From Crocinitomicaceae bacterium (lineage in GTDB: Bacteria > Bacteroidota > Bacteroidia > Flavobacteriales_D > Crocinitomicaceae), in contig JANQWC010000013.1 in the NCBI GenBank assembly GCA_030730025.1, positions 1 through 64,000 on the forward strand: 64,000 bases of DNA. Reading direction: 5' to 3'. A program made the position numbers and the translations under genes. The stretch's first letter is position 1, and each line of letters starts with the position of its first letter. Below, one piece after another: positions 1 to 9,164 of this stretch. The notes beneath the pieces are model-generated. The model was not told the origin of the DNA and ran no database searches. It saw only the letters and a list, made by a program, of their open reading frames with translations.

Positions 1-6
1 AAAGGA

Positions 7-402
7 TTACAAATAAATACTGCGCAGTTCATCTCCTAATTGATGTAGCGCTTTTTCTATTTTTAGTCTTTGTGCTTTTCGCGGCTTTTTCAAGCCAGTC
101 GCATAATGACTCATTTGCAGCTGATTGATGCCAGTCAGCCTTTCAAACGCTGCATTGGTAAGAATACCCTTGAAATAGTTCAGTAAACTAACCACATCAA
201 AATGATAGTCAAAAGCAATTTGTTGAGAAGGCAGATTTCCTAACTCTTGTTGAAGGCAGAGTCCTTCTAGCATCGATTGTTTTGCCTCTTGAACAGTCAC
301 TCCAACACCGCTCACGCCTTCAAGTTCTGGAATATATGCCCAATAGGCATCTTTGCTTCGTTCAATGATTGCTTTGTAGGATTCTAAATGGTTTGATTTC
401 AT
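7..402 (-). CDS. HicB-family antitoxin-like protein with C-terminal HTH
   Basis: 131 aa. Residues about 5-60 look like the HicB partial-RNase-H fold (AYIPELEGVSGVG, then a helix with QEAKQSMLEG), as found in antitoxins that neutralise HicA mRNA interferases. Residues about 75-125 form a helix-turn-helix-like segment (FERLTGINQLQMSHYATG, then basic KKPRKAQRLK) that would bind DNA. A promoter (CTTG, 20 nt, TACTTTTG) lies upstream with a perfect inverted repeat between its boxes, as expected for autorepression. No HicA-like ORF (about 60 aa) lies upstream; a partner could lie just beyond the window edge downstream, or the gene may be an orphan. Family assignment is fairly secure; the toxin-antitoxin function is inferred. 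Confidence 0.72.
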   Translation of the reverse strand: MKSNHLESYKAIIERSKDAYWAYIPELEGVSGVGVTVQEAKQSMLEGLCLQQELGNLPSQQIAFDYHFDVVSLLNYFKGILTNAAFERLTGINQLQMSHYATGLKKPRKAQRLKIEKALHQLGDELRSIYL

Positions 403-421
403 GACTCAAGCGAATTACTTT

Positions 422-453
422 CAAAAGTATTACTTTTAATACTTTTAAGCAAG
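422..453 (-). promoter_or_regulatory. Promoter of the HicB-like gene
   Basis: Reading on the minus strand, CTTG (453-450), 20 nt, TACTTTTG (429-422), then 19 nt to the ATG at 402. It fits the Bacteroidota sigma-A consensus TTTG/TAnnTTTG with one deviation in the -33 box. Confidence 0.6.
423..446. promoter_or_regulatory. Perfect 10-bp inverted repeat, probable HicB operator
   Basis: AAAAGTATTA (423-432), spacer CTTT, TAATACTTTT (437-446). The arms are exact reverse complements. The site covers the -7 box and the spacer of the HicB-like promoter, so a dimeric repressor bound here would block it. It lies next to a gene encoding a putative DNA-binding antitoxin, hence autoregulation is inferred. 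Confidence 0.55.
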
Positions 454-510
454 ATAAATGGTCCATATTTTTTTAACCAAATAACCTTATTATTTCCCTA
501 CTTTTATTCC

Positions 511-1092
511 ATGATATTACGGACAAGCCTGCTCATTTTTTCTATCATCTTCACTTTTGAAGTATATGCACAAACTTTTGCCATCGAATTCACCCAAGGC
601 GGACAAGCCATAAAGGTGGAAAACGGGTCGGTTCATCTCCGTAAGGAACCGTTTGTAATTCATACTACCCTTAACAAGCTCGACGGCGTTTTTGTGAACT
701 GTGCTTTTGACTCGGTGGTCTATAATGGCGCCATGCAGCGAAACTTACCAGATTTTCAAAGCGTAGGTTGGAAAGTGAGTGTGGAAACTGAATTCAATAA
801 AGACCAGGAATTATTGATTCAGGATCAAGAAAGCTATTGTTATTGGTTCTATGATCCAAAAGCATATGATTGGCATCGCTTTGATTCGGTTACGGTGAGA
901 AAGGGTAATTCGGTTATTGGGACAAAAACCATTCGACAATTTTATGTCATTGAGAACAAGCAAACGATTTCCATTCGAGACATACAGCAAGCACCGCTTT
1001 ATTTGAGCTTTTTTTCGGTGAGCGGCTCATTCAATAAAGAAAATGCTCAGCTTGAGCAGGTCCAGTGTTTTAGGCTTTATTTCGAAGACTAG
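511..1092 (+). CDS. Hypothetical secreted protein
   Basis: 193 aa. An N-terminal signal peptide is clear (residues 1-20, hydrophobic core ending VYA-QT), so the protein is probably periplasmic or surface exposed. The rest is rich in beta-prone segments and aromatics, with no motif I recognise and no T9SS sorting domain or lipobox. A near-consensus -7 box (TACTTTTA, 499-506) sits 4 nt before the ATG. The 3' end overlaps the convergent carotenoid desaturase gene by 23 bp. Function unknown. Confidence 0.75.
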   Translation: MILRTSLLIFSIIFTFEVYAQTFAIEFTQGGQAIKVENGSVHLRKEPFVIHTTLNKLDGVFVNCAFDSVVYNGAMQRNLPDFQSVGWKVSVETEFNKDQELLIQDQESYCYWFYDPKAYDWHRFDSVTVRKGNSVIGTKTIRQFYVIENKQTISIRDIQQAPLYLSFFSVSGSFNKENAQLEQVQCFRLYFED

Positions 1093-2557
1093 GATAATCT
1101 TCTTGCACGCAACGTGCTACAATCTTGGCACTGTTAATGGCTAAAGGAATACCACCACCTGGATGTACGGTTACACCGGCAAAATACAAGCCTTTGAGTT
1201 TTTTGGAAAAATTCGGGTGCCTGAGAAACGCAGCGAAAGCATTGTTGGATGCGTTGCCATAGATGGATCCTTGCTTGCCGCTGTAGCGCGCGTCGATCAA
1301 GCGCGGTTCATTGATTTGCTCAACTTCAATGAGTGGTTCGATATCGGTGTTTAACGCTTTGGACAACTTCTCTAAAATGCGGGCTCTGAGCAATTGAATT
1401 TCGGCATCCCAATCTTGGCCAACGTTGATAGGCGCATTGACCATTACAAACCAATTTTCTTTGCCCGCTGGCGCGTCTGCAGTTTCTACCTTGGAAGAGA
1501 TGTGCACATAAACCGTGGGGTCGGGATGCAGCGTTTTGGATTCAAAAATAGCCTTGAACTCTGCTTGATAATCTTCGGTAAAGAAAATATTATGGACACC
1601 GAGCGCTGGGAACGCACGGCTGATCCCCCAATAAAAGACCACTGCAGAACTAGACTTTTCTTGTTTGAGTAAAAATCGCGGAGACTTTACGCTGGGCAAT
1701 AAACGCTCATAGGTATAATGGATGTCCATGTTGGAGACCACTAAGTCAAAGTCATATGAACCTTTTGTGGTTTTCAGGCCATGAATGGTACTGTTTTGAT
1801 GCAAAATCTCGAGCACGCGTTCATTGGTGTGGAACTTGACGTCGTGTTGCGCAGCGAGCTGATGAGCCCTGCGCGTAATTTGCACCATACCGCCTTCAGG
1901 CATGGCCGGACCTTCGTTGAACTCTAATTGCGAAATGATATTGAGCATGGCTGGCGCCAAATAAGGTGAGCTGCCGTTATAGGTTGCCATTCGGTCAAAG
2001 ATTTGGACGGTTTTCGGATTTTTGAAGAACTGGCGGTTTTGTTGGTTCATGGTGAGGTGTAAGCCGTACTTGAACAATCTTTTGAGCGCTGTCCATAAGG
2101 GAAAGCCCACGAGGTGCTTCCATCTATGAAGGGAAATTTCAATAAAAACAGGATAAATGGCGCGGTAGTTGGCTTCCATCTTGTTGAGGTAGGCTTTAGA
2201 TTTGGAAGCGTCTTCACCAAAATGATCTTTTAAGGTCTGAACGACCTCATGTTTGTGAACGGGCAAGACCACTTGTTGGCCATCGTTGAAAAAATAGCGA
2301 CAAGATTCTGGCAACTCGCGATAAGGAAAGTTGGCATTCGGGTCGAGACGTGTTAATAGCGTTTGCATGAGTTCGGGCTCTGTGAACACCGACGGGCCCA
2401 TGTCAAAGCGAAACCCATTTAGGTGCTGCTCAACGATTTTACCGCCAATCACGGCATTGGCTTCAAAAACAGTGACGTCGAGGCCTAATTTTTTGAGCTC
2501 AATGGCGCTTGCCAATGCACCTATACCTGAACCGATGATTCCTACTTTCATTTGCAT
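1070..2557 (-). CDS. Carotenoid desaturase (CrtI/CrtD-type FAD oxidoreductase)
   Basis: 495 aa from the chosen ATG. The N-terminus has the dinucleotide-binding motif GSGIGALASAIEL followed by the acidic end of beta-2 (VTVFEAN) and the family signature GGKI..GFRFDMGPSVF. The C-terminus has the family's FAD-contact segment (LYFAGVTVHPGGGIPLAINSAK). This family desaturates or isomerises carotenoid chains at the membrane; whether it acts on phytoene (CrtI) or a later intermediate (CrtD-like) cannot be told from sequence alone. No other crt gene or blh is in the window, although a retinal protein is encoded at 14972-15721. Start: ATG at 2557 lies 4 nt after a near-consensus GAATTTTG; upstream start 2587 and ATG 2551 are alternatives. 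Confidence 0.88.
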   Translation of the reverse strand: MQMKVGIIGSGIGALASAIELKKLGLDVTVFEANAVIGGKIVEQHLNGFRFDMGPSVFTEPELMQTLLTRLDPNANFPYRELPESCRYFFNDGQQVVLPVHKHEVVQTLKDHFGEDASKSKAYLNKMEANYRAIYPVFIEISLHRWKHLVGFPLWTALKRLFKYGLHLTMNQQNRQFFKNPKTVQIFDRMATYNGSSPYLAPAMLNIISQLEFNEGPAMPEGGMVQITRRAHQLAAQHDVKFHTNERVLEILHQNSTIHGLKTTKGSYDFDLVVSNMDIHYTYERLLPSVKSPRFLLKQEKSSSAVVFYWGISRAFPALGVHNIFFTEDYQAEFKAIFESKTLHPDPTVYVHISSKVETADAPAGKENWFVMVNAPINVGQDWDAEIQLLRARILEKLSKALNTDIEPLIEVEQINEPRLIDARYSGKQGSIYGNASNNAFAAFLRHPNFSKKLKGLYFAGVTVHPGGGIPLAINSAKIVARCVQEDYPSLRNKA

Positions 2558-2674
2558 AGTACAAAATTCCGCCAAAAAAGTTCTCAAAACCCAATACTGA
2601 CGGGCATTTTGGCCTGCTTTATCAACAAAATGGTCGTTTTTTCAACATTTTTGCACTTTTTTTGACCTGAATCC

Positions 2675-2704
2675 TTTGATGGCATTGATATTCCGATATA
2701 TTTG
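2675..2704 (+). promoter_or_regulatory. Promoter of the HU gene
   Basis: TTTG (2675-2678), 18 nt, TATATTTG (2697-2704): a full match to the Bacteroidota housekeeping consensus, 40 nt upstream of the HU start. The strongest-looking promoter in the window, fitting an abundant protein. Confidence 0.8.
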
Positions 2705-2744
2705 TTTCGATAATTAATTACTAACTGATTAAAACTAATTCATT

Positions 2745-3017
2745 ATGAACAAAGCAGAATTGATCGACGCAATGGCAGCGTCTGCAGGATTATCTAAGGC
2801 TGATGCAAAACGTGCACTAGATGGTTTCGTAAGCGCAACAACTGGCGCATTATCTAAAGGAGAAACTATCTCATTGGTAGGTTTTGGTTCTTTTGGTATT
2901 TCTAAAAGAAACGCTCGCAATGGTCGCAACCCAAAAACAGGTGCTGTGATCCAAATTGCTGCTAAAAACACAGTTCGTTTCAAGGCAGGTGCAGACCTTT
3001 CTAAAAACGTAAACTAA
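2745..3017 (+). CDS. hup: HU-family DNA-binding protein
   Basis: 90 aa, the full length of HU. It begins with the typical helix pair (MNKAELIDAMA...LSKADAKRAL), has the conserved GFGSF turn (residues about 46-50), and the DNA-binding arm RNGRNPKTG, ending with the usual VRFKAG. HU is a homodimeric nucleoid protein that bends DNA non-specifically. The gene is monocistronic: strong promoter upstream, strong intrinsic terminator downstream. Confidence 0.97.
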   Translation: MNKAELIDAMAASAGLSKADAKRALDGFVSATTGALSKGETISLVGFGSFGISKRNARNGRNPKTGAVIQIAAKNTVRFKAGADLSKNVN

Positions 3018-3040
3018 TTCAGATTTTCTGAAATAAAAAA

Positions 3041-3070
3041 GGGCTGTCTCGGTGAGACAGCCCTTTTTTT
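3041..3070. terminator. Bidirectional intrinsic terminator, HU / SDR gene
   Basis: Perfect 10-bp GC-rich stem (GGGCTGTCTC / GAGACAGCCC, 3-nt loop) with an A tract before and a T tract after, so it can serve both the HU gene and the convergent SDR gene. Confidence 0.92.
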
Positions 3071-3092
3071 ATGCCTTTACTTTGGCAAAATT

Positions 3093-3896
3093 TTAGGTAG
3101 CACTTTGCTTGGGGATGATTTTCCAAAACAAACGCGGCAAGAAGCGCTTCATGTAAACGGCAAGTAATTCTTTGCCGCCAATCAAGACCTCTCTTTTGCC
3201 TTTGGCCATAGCTTCAAGCATTTGTTGCACGCATTCTTCAACGGGCATGCCAGTTGCTTGGTTGCGGTCCATGGCGCCGTGGGCTTGGCCACTAGCGGTG
3301 AGTGCACTTTTTGAGATCGGTGTATTGATTTTACCAGGATAAGCGAGCGTGACTTTGATGCCGTTTGGTGCTTCTTCCATGGCCAAGCTTTCATAGTAAC
3401 CCACCAACGCCGCTTTTGACGCGCTGTAAATGGAGCGCAGGTGAAAGCCAAATTTGCCAGCAATACTGCTCACCACCAAAAACTGACCGCTTTGTTGGGC
3501 TCTGAAAATGGGCAAAACAGCTTTGGCTAAGGCGATGTTACCAAAAAAGTTCACCTCCATTAATTGTCGATTCACTTCCATGGAAGTTTCGTTCGCGCTT
3601 GCTCTTTGCGACACACCTCCATTATTGATGAGGATATCTATGCGCTGATAAATTCCCAAGATTTCTGAGCTTATTTCACTTAAATTGGACAGGTTGGCTA
3701 AATCAAGAGGTACGACACGGTGCTGGTTATGATTCTCTAATTTTTCCTGAAGGTCGTGAAGTTTCTCTTCATTTCGTGCGGACAAGATGAGTTTGGCACC
3801 TGCTCTTGCCAATTGCAAGGCAAGTTCTTCGCCTATACCAGAAGAAGCACCTGTGATCCAGATGACTTTATTTTGAAAATAAGACGTGTGATTCAT
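3093..3896 (-). CDS. Short-chain dehydrogenase/reductase (SDR)
   Basis: 267 aa, classical SDR length. The NAD(P)-binding motif TGASSGIGEE is at residues about 15-24, NNGG (for NNAG) near 90, the catalytic Ser in VVSSIAG, and Tyr/Lys in YSASK. The C-terminal region (PTRMP-like hydrophobic end with MKRFLPRLFWKIIPK) resembles membrane-associated SDRs of the DHRS7/retinol dehydrogenase type. Substrate unknown. TATCTTTG lies only 4 nt upstream of the ATG, suggesting a leaderless mRNA. It is divergent from gmhA, with the two -7 boxes about 30 bp apart. Confidence 0.9.
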   Translation of the reverse strand: MNHTSYFQNKVIWITGASSGIGEELALQLARAGAKLILSARNEEKLHDLQEKLENHNQHRVVPLDLANLSNLSEISSEILGIYQRIDILINNGGVSQRASANETSMEVNRQLMEVNFFGNIALAKAVLPIFRAQQSGQFLVVSSIAGKFGFHLRSIYSASKAALVGYYESLAMEEAPNGIKVTLAYPGKINTPISKSALTASGQAHGAMDRNQATGMPVEECVQQMLEAMAKGKREVLIGGKELLAVYMKRFLPRLFWKIIPKQSAT

Positions 3897-3900
3897 TGCT

Positions 3901-3908
3901 CAAAGATA
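3901..3908 (-). promoter_or_regulatory. -7 box of the SDR gene (leaderless type)
   Basis: TATCTTTG read on the minus strand (3908 to 3901), followed by AGCA and the ATG at 3896. No clear -33 box. Confidence 0.6.
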
Positions 3909-3940
3909 AAAGATTCGTTGGGCGCGTGGGTGCGTTTTCT

Positions 3941-3948
3941 TACTTTTG
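3941..3948 (+). promoter_or_regulatory. -7 box of gmhA
   Basis: TACTTTTG, 12 nt before the gmhA ATG. It lies back to back with the SDR promoter in a 64-bp divergent intergenic region. Confidence 0.55.
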
Positions 3949-3960
3949 ACAAAAAAAGCG

Positions 3961-4536
3961 ATGAATCCAGCCCAATTAAGCCAAGAATTTCAAGAAGCGC
4001 AGCAAATATTGACCCAGTTCAATACGATTGAAAACATGGAGAAAATTGCGCAAGCCATCGCTATGATGCACGGCGCATTAGCAAACGGACACAAAATCAT
4101 GAGTTGTGGCAACGGTGGCTCAATGTGCGATGCCATGCATTTTGCCGAAGAACTCTCCGGACGTTACCGCAACGACCGCCCTGCACTTGCTGCACTTTCT
4201 ATTTCCGACCCCTCACACCTTTCTTGCGTGGCCAATGACTATGGTTACGTGCACGTTTTTGAACGTTACGTGCAAGGCTTGGGCCAAAGCGGAGATGTGT
4301 TGTTGGGGATTTCTACTTCTGGAAATTCAAAAAATGTCATCTTAGCAGTTGAAGCAGCCAAAGCCAAAGGCATCAAGACGATTGTACTGACGGGCAAAGA
4401 CGGCGGCGAATTGGCCAAAATTGCAGACTTAGAAATCAGGGCACCATTCAGCCCCTTTGCAGACCGCGCACAAGAAATCCACATCAAAGTGATCCATGCC
4501 TTTATTCTAGGCATCGAGAAAAGCTTCGCTTATTAA
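3961..4536 (+). CDS. gmhA: Phosphoheptose (sedoheptulose-7-phosphate) isomerase
   Basis: 191 aa. SIS-domain protein with GmhA-specific motifs: [18 protein letters not shown] near residue 45, the catalytic region [31 protein letters not shown], and the C-terminal [12 protein letters not shown] helix with the catalytic His. It converts sedoheptulose-7-P to glycero-manno-heptose-7-P, the first step to the LPS core heptose, in the cytoplasm. The other hep genes are not nearby. The ATG at 3961 is preferred over a TTG at 3946, which lies inside the -7 box. The 3' end is 1 nt from the convergent permease gene, with no terminator between. Confidence 0.95.
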   Translation: MNPAQLSQEFQEAQQILTQFNTIENMEKIAQAIAMMHGALANGHKIMSCGNGGSMCDAMHFAEELSGRYRNDRPALAALSISDPSHLSCVANDYGYVHVFERYVQGLGQSGDVLLGISTSGNSKNVILAVEAAKAKGIKTIVLTGKDGGELAKIADLEIRAPFSPFADRAQEIHIKVIHAFILGIEKSFAY

Positions 4537-4537
4537 T

Positions 4538-6280
4538 TTAGGTATTCGAAGGATTTAACTTAGAGTGTTTTCTACTATAAGTAAAGTAGATGACCAAGCC
4601 GATCAGTAACCAAATACCGAAGTAAATCCAGTTTTGCAGCGGGATCTCACTCATCATGTACAGGCAAGAAAGTAAACCCAATGAAGGAATCAAGGACAAC
4701 TTTTTGGGTATACTGACCACCGTTAAAAAGAGGGTGAATATCCAGAAAATAAGCGACGGAATTTTTTGACCGAAATCAGACCAAGATTTCATTTGGAAAT
4801 AGTGCAGCAAATCACCGGTTGAAGCAAAATAAATCAAGGCACCTAATAGCAAAACAGGAAGCACATAGCCGGCATTGACATATGGTGTGCGAAAAGAACC
4901 GCGCTCTACATCTGGTTTGTTTTGCAAGACCAATACGCCACCACAGACCAAAACAAAAGCAAATAAAGTACCGATAGAACACAGGTCTGTGACCATAGTG
5001 AGGTTCATGAAGAGCGCTGGAATAGCCACTACAAAACCAACAACAATTGTTGCAAACGACGGTGTTTTGTATTTGGGATGGATTTTAGAGAAGCGCTTCG
5101 GCAACAAACCATCGCGGCTCATGCTCAGCCAAATGCGCGGCTGCCCCATCTGAAAAACAAGCAAAACAGATGCCATTGCAACAACGGCCGATATCGAAAT
5201 AATGAAGGTCATTTTGGGCATATTGATTTGGGCAAATACAAACGCCAACGGCTCGCCAACGGCTAATTGATCATAAGGAACAATACCCGTGAGAATCAGT
5301 GCGATGATGATGTACAAGACCGTACAAATGATAATGGCCCACATCATGCCGCGCGGTAAATCGCGCTGTGGATTTTCGCATTCTTCAGCGGTAGTGGAAA
5401 TGGCATCAAAACCAATATAGGCAAAAAATACGGCCGACACCCCTTTGAGCACACCGCTGATGCCTTCTGGTGCAAAGGGTGTCCAGTTTTTCATGTCGAT
5501 GTAAAACACCCCAACTGCGATGACCAAAAGAATGACCGCCAATTTGATGATGACCATGGCATTGGATGCGTTGCGGCTTTCTTTGATGCCGCGATACACC
5601 AACCAAGTGATCAAAACGATGATAAATAAGGCAGGTAAATCGAGGACCAAATGAAAAGAACCGATGCGCGGTGCATCTATCCAAGCTTGATATGTTTTTA
5701 AAAGTGAAGGGTCTAAATCAGACACGGCCGCTCCTTTTTCTTTTAAGAAATGAAGGGCTTCTTGGTATCCGTTGGAAGCGGTTAAATAATCCATTTGCAT
5801 CCAGCTTGGAAGGTGTATTCCTTTTAAACCAATTGCTTCAATATGAATCTGTTCGAGCATTGTAGTTAAATAATCACTCCAAGATATTGCGACGGTAATA
5901 TTGCCGATCGCGTACTCCATAATGAGCGCCCAACCGATGATCCAGGCAATGAGTTCTCCGAAGGCTACGTAAGAATATGTGTAGGCCGAACCAGCCACCG
6001 GCACCATTGAAGCAAACTCGGCATAAGCGAAAGCTGCAAAACCACTGGCGAGGGCCGTAAAGAGAAAGAGGAAGATAACTGCCGGGCCACCCTGAGCAGA
6101 TGCTTGCCCGATGGTTGAAAAGATACCTGCTCCAATAATAGCCGCTATGCCAAAGGCAATTAAGTCACGGATCTTTAAGTGTTTATTTAAGGTTTGACCT
6201 TCGGCACTGGCTTCGTTGGCACGCACCTGAGCCATAATGGAGGCTACGGTTTTCTTTCGGAATAAAGAGTTTTGGGACAT
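4538..6280 (-). CDS. APC-superfamily amino acid permease (CAT-like)
   Basis: 580 aa, about 14 predicted membrane helices. The first helix has the APC motif GIAAIIGAGIFSTIG, with AYAEFASMVPVAGSAYTYSYVAFGE following in helices 2-3, as in cationic amino acid transporters (longer than the 12-helix APC members, with two extra C-terminal helices). An inner-membrane, probably H+-coupled, amino acid importer; substrate not predictable. A hydrophilic loop at about residues 145-200 is longer than usual. Near-consensus TACTTTTA (6307-6300) lies 19 nt upstream of the ATG. Confidence 0.9.
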   Translation of the reverse strand: MSQNSLFRKKTVASIMAQVRANEASAEGQTLNKHLKIRDLIAFGIAAIIGAGIFSTIGQASAQGGPAVIFLFLFTALASGFAAFAYAEFASMVPVAGSAYTYSYVAFGELIAWIIGWALIMEYAIGNITVAISWSDYLTTMLEQIHIEAIGLKGIHLPSWMQMDYLTASNGYQEALHFLKEKGAAVSDLDPSLLKTYQAWIDAPRIGSFHLVLDLPALFIIVLITWLVYRGIKESRNASNAMVIIKLAVILLVIAVGVFYIDMKNWTPFAPEGISGVLKGVSAVFFAYIGFDAISTTAEECENPQRDLPRGMMWAIIICTVLYIIIALILTGIVPYDQLAVGEPLAFVFAQINMPKMTFIISISAVVAMASVLLVFQMGQPRIWLSMSRDGLLPKRFSKIHPKYKTPSFATIVVGFVVAIPALFMNLTMVTDLCSIGTLFAFVLVCGGVLVLQNKPDVERGSFRTPYVNAGYVLPVLLLGALIYFASTGDLLHYFQMKSWSDFGQKIPSLIFWIFTLFLTVVSIPKKLSLIPSLGLLSCLYMMSEIPLQNWIYFGIWLLIGLVIYFTYSRKHSKLNPSNT

Positions 6281-6316
6281 TCGCTTGTTTTTAAAGCACT
6301 AAAAGTAAAGAAATTT

Positions 6317-6324
6317 TACCTTTG
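6317..6324 (+). promoter_or_regulatory. -7 box of uvrA (leaderless type)
   Basis: TACCTTTG, then only CAT before the ATG at 6328. With a start site 2-9 nt past the box, the mRNA would begin at or within a few nt of the start codon. Confidence 0.6.
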
Positions 6325-6327
6325 CAT

Positions 6328-9108
6328 ATGGAAAAATTTATCACGGTAAAGGGCGCGCGCGAACACAACCTCAAAGGCTTGGATGTGCGCATTGCACATG
6401 GCAAACTCACCGTGATCACCGGCGTCTCCGGATCGGGCAAATCGAGCTTGGCTTTTGACACCATCTTTGCAGAAGGCCAGCGCCGCTTTATTGAAAGCAT
6501 GTCTGCATACGCAAGGCAATTCCTTGGTCGCCTAGACAAACCCGCCATCGACGACATCAAAGGCTTGTCTCCGGCCATCGCTATTCAACAAAAGGTGAGC
6601 TCTGGCAACCCTAGATCAACCATTGGAACGAGCACCGAAATCTACGACTACCTCAAATTATTTTTCGCCAGAATTGGCACCACCTACTCACCTGGCTCAG
6701 GTGCAATAGTTCAAAAACACCAAACAAAAGACGTCATTAAATTCTTGGATACCAACTGGCCAGACGCGCCTTTTGCCATTCTTTACGCGCTCAAATTTGA
6801 TTCAATTGATCATTTAAATAAAAAAATACAACTTCTTAACAAAGAAGGTTTTACACGTTTATTTTACGACGAATCTTTTGTGTTAATCGACGACATCATT
6901 CCTTTCGAAACAGCACCCTCCAATCTTTGGGTAGTAGTCGATCGGCTCAAAAACGAAGCCCGAGAACTCCCCCAACAAAGCCGTCTTTCAGAAGGCATCG
7001 AACGCGCTTTCATTGAAGGCAAAGGTGAATGCAGCCTTTACAACGCAAGCACCAAAGAATATGTAGATTTTAACGCGCGCTTTGAGGCAGACGGCCTGCG
7101 CTTTGAAGAACCTACCCCTCCATTTTTTGCATTCAACAACCCCTACGGTGCCTGCAAAAAATGTGAAGGTTACGGCATGACACTCGGCATCGACGAAGAA
7201 CTCGTGATACCAGACCGCAGCAAAAGTGTCTACGAGGGCGCTATTGCAGCCTGGAAAGGCGACAACATGCAAGAGTACCTGCAAACACTGCTCTATCAAG
7301 CCAGTAAATTTGACTTCCCGATACACCGGCCTATACAGGAACTCAGCCCAGCACAATACGAATTGCTCTGGACCGGAAACAAGTACTTTATCGGTTTAAA
7401 TGAGTTCTTTAAACAGATTGAAAGTCAGACTTATAAAATTCAATACCGCGTGCTATTGTCGCGCTACCGCGGCAAGACGATTTGCCCTGATTGCCAGGGA
7501 ACGCGCTTGCGCAAAGACGCCTCTTACGTCAAAATTGCCGACAAAAGCATCCAAGATGTGGTACTCATGAGCATAGACGACGCCTTGCGCTATTTTCAAG
7601 ACCTCGAACTGAACACGCACGAAAGCAAAGTCTGCAAACATATCTTACCCGAAATCGAACAGCGCTTGTCTTATCTTCAAAAAGTTGGACTCGGATACTT
7701 AACGCTCAACCGCAATTCCAACACCTTATCTGGAGGAGAAGCACAGCGCATCCAGCTCGCCACTTCTATCGGCTCCAGCCTTGTAGGTTCACTTTACATT
7801 CTAGACGAACCTTCTATCGGCCTGCACCCCAGAGACACCAAAAAACTAATCGAAGTACTGACCGCGCTCAAAAACCAAGGCAATACCGTTATTGTAGTCG
7901 AGCACGAAGAAGAAATCATGCGAGCCGCCGATGAAATCATAGACATCGGGCCCCTCGCCGGAAGCCAAGGTGGCAATTTGGTGTTTCAAGGTGAATTCAA
8001 AGCCTTGCAAAAAAGCGACTCACTCACCGCGCAATACCTCACCGGTAGAAAGCAAATTGCCTTACCACAGCGCACGCGCACCGCACTCGGACACCTGACC
8101 ATTCACAACGCGCGTCAAAACAACCTTAAAAACATAGACGTAGCCATTCCGCTGGGGCAACTTGTCTGCGTTACTGGCGTATCGGGCTCAGGAAAATCTA
8201 CCCTCATCAAAAGATTGCTGTATCCACTCGTGCGCAAAGAACTCGGCCTGAGCAGCGAACTCATCGGCAAGTGCAATGGCCTGAGTGGCGATTTCAAAAA
8301 ACTTGGGCACGTCGAATTCATCGATCAGAACCCAATCGGCAAATCTTCGCGCAGCAACCCCATTACCTACGTCAAAGCTTTTGACGACATCAGAGAAATC
8401 TATGCCCGCCAACCTTTGGCAAAATTGCGCGGCTATAAACCGGGTTTTTTCTCTTTCAATGTAGCAGGCGGCCGCTGTGAAATTTGCGAAGGCGAAGGCA
8501 ACATTACGGTTTCCATGCAATTTATGGCCGACGTTCAGCTGCCTTGCAAGCACTGCAAAGCCAAGCGCTACAAAACAGAAACATTAGAAATCCTATACCG
8601 AGAAAAATCCATCGCAGATTTACTCGCACTCACGCTACAAGAAGCGCTGGATTTCTTCAGTGCAGACCCCGATAAGCTCGCTCAGCGCGTAGCCGAAAAA
8701 ATACAGCCACTCATCGATGTAGGATTGGGTTACCTCACCGTGGGGCAGTCTTCGAGCACGATGTCTGGCGGCGAAGCGCAGCGCATCAAATTGGCTTCGT
8801 TTCTGAGTAAGGGCAACCAACAAACCCCCACCCTCTTTATTTTTGACGAACCCACTACCGGCCTACATTTTTACGACATCGAAAAACTCTTGATTGCATT
8901 CAATGCTTTACTCGACAAAGGGCATTCGCTCGTCGTGATCGAACACAACATGGAAGTCATCAAGTGTGCAGACCACATTATTGACCTCGGCCCCGATGGT
9001 GGCGAAAACGGTGGACACCTCCTTTTTAGTGGTCATCCTAAGGACTTTATACAGCTCAAAGACAACACAACAGCGCAGTATTTAAGTGAAAAGCTTGTTG
9101 AAAACTAA
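6328..9108 (+). CDS. uvrA: Excinuclease ABC subunit A
   Basis: 926 aa, usual UvrA length. Two ABC ATPase modules: Walker A GVSGSGKSSLAFDTI near residue 30 and GVSGSGKSTLIKRLLYP near 620; signature LSGGEAQRI and MSGGEAQRI; Walker B LYILDEPSIGLHPRD and LFIFDEPTTGLHFYD. Cys pairs for zinc are present (CKKCEGYG, CPDCQGTRL, and CEICEGEG with CKHC). UvrA2-UvrB scans DNA for bulky lesions in nucleotide excision repair. ATG 6328 is preferred to TTG 6322, which is part of the -7 box. No LexA-like operator is recognised upstream. Confidence 0.98.
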   Translation: MEKFITVKGAREHNLKGLDVRIAHGKLTVITGVSGSGKSSLAFDTIFAEGQRRFIESMSAYARQFLGRLDKPAIDDIKGLSPAIAIQQKVSSGNPRSTIGTSTEIYDYLKLFFARIGTTYSPGSGAIVQKHQTKDVIKFLDTNWPDAPFAILYALKFDSIDHLNKKIQLLNKEGFTRLFYDESFVLIDDIIPFETAPSNLWVVVDRLKNEARELPQQSRLSEGIERAFIEGKGECSLYNASTKEYVDFNARFEADGLRFEEPTPPFFAFNNPYGACKKCEGYGMTLGIDEELVIPDRSKSVYEGAIAAWKGDNMQEYLQTLLYQASKFDFPIHRPIQELSPAQYELLWTGNKYFIGLNEFFKQIESQTYKIQYRVLLSRYRGKTICPDCQGTRLRKDASYVKIADKSIQDVVLMSIDDALRYFQDLELNTHESKVCKHILPEIEQRLSYLQKVGLGYLTLNRNSNTLSGGEAQRIQLATSIGSSLVGSLYILDEPSIGLHPRDTKKLIEVLTALKNQGNTVIVVEHEEEIMRAADEIIDIGPLAGSQGGNLVFQGEFKALQKSDSLTAQYLTGRKQIALPQRTRTALGHLTIHNARQNNLKNIDVAIPLGQLVCVTGVSGSGKSTLIKRLLYPLVRKELGLSSELIGKCNGLSGDFKKLGHVEFIDQNPIGKSSRSNPITYVKAFDDIREIYARQPLAKLRGYKPGFFSFNVAGGRCEICEGEGNITVSMQFMADVQLPCKHCKAKRYKTETLEILYREKSIADLLALTLQEALDFFSADPDKLAQRVAEKIQPLIDVGLGYLTVGQSSSTMSGGEAQRIKLASFLSKGNQQTPTLFIFDEPTTGLHFYDIEKLLIAFNALLDKGHSLVVIEHNMEVIKCADHIIDLGPDGGENGGHLLFSGHPKDFIQLKDNTTAQYLSEKLVEN

Positions 9109-9119
9109 AGGCTTGTTCA

Positions 9120-9149
9120 TTTGTTATCATTTATATTATCTTAACTTTG
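9120..9149 (+). promoter_or_regulatory. Promoter of the alpha-oxoamine synthase gene
   Basis: TTTG (9120-9123), 18 nt, TAACTTTG (9142-9149), 15 nt to the ATG. Full match to the Bacteroidota consensus; the -33 box starts 11 nt after the uvrA stop. Confidence 0.75.
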
Positions 9150-9164
9150 CAGAAAAATAGCAGC

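Noticed and set aside
7491-7934. 147-aa open frame inside uvrA
   Set aside because: Shadow of uvrA in another frame with Arg/His-rich composition and no start signal.
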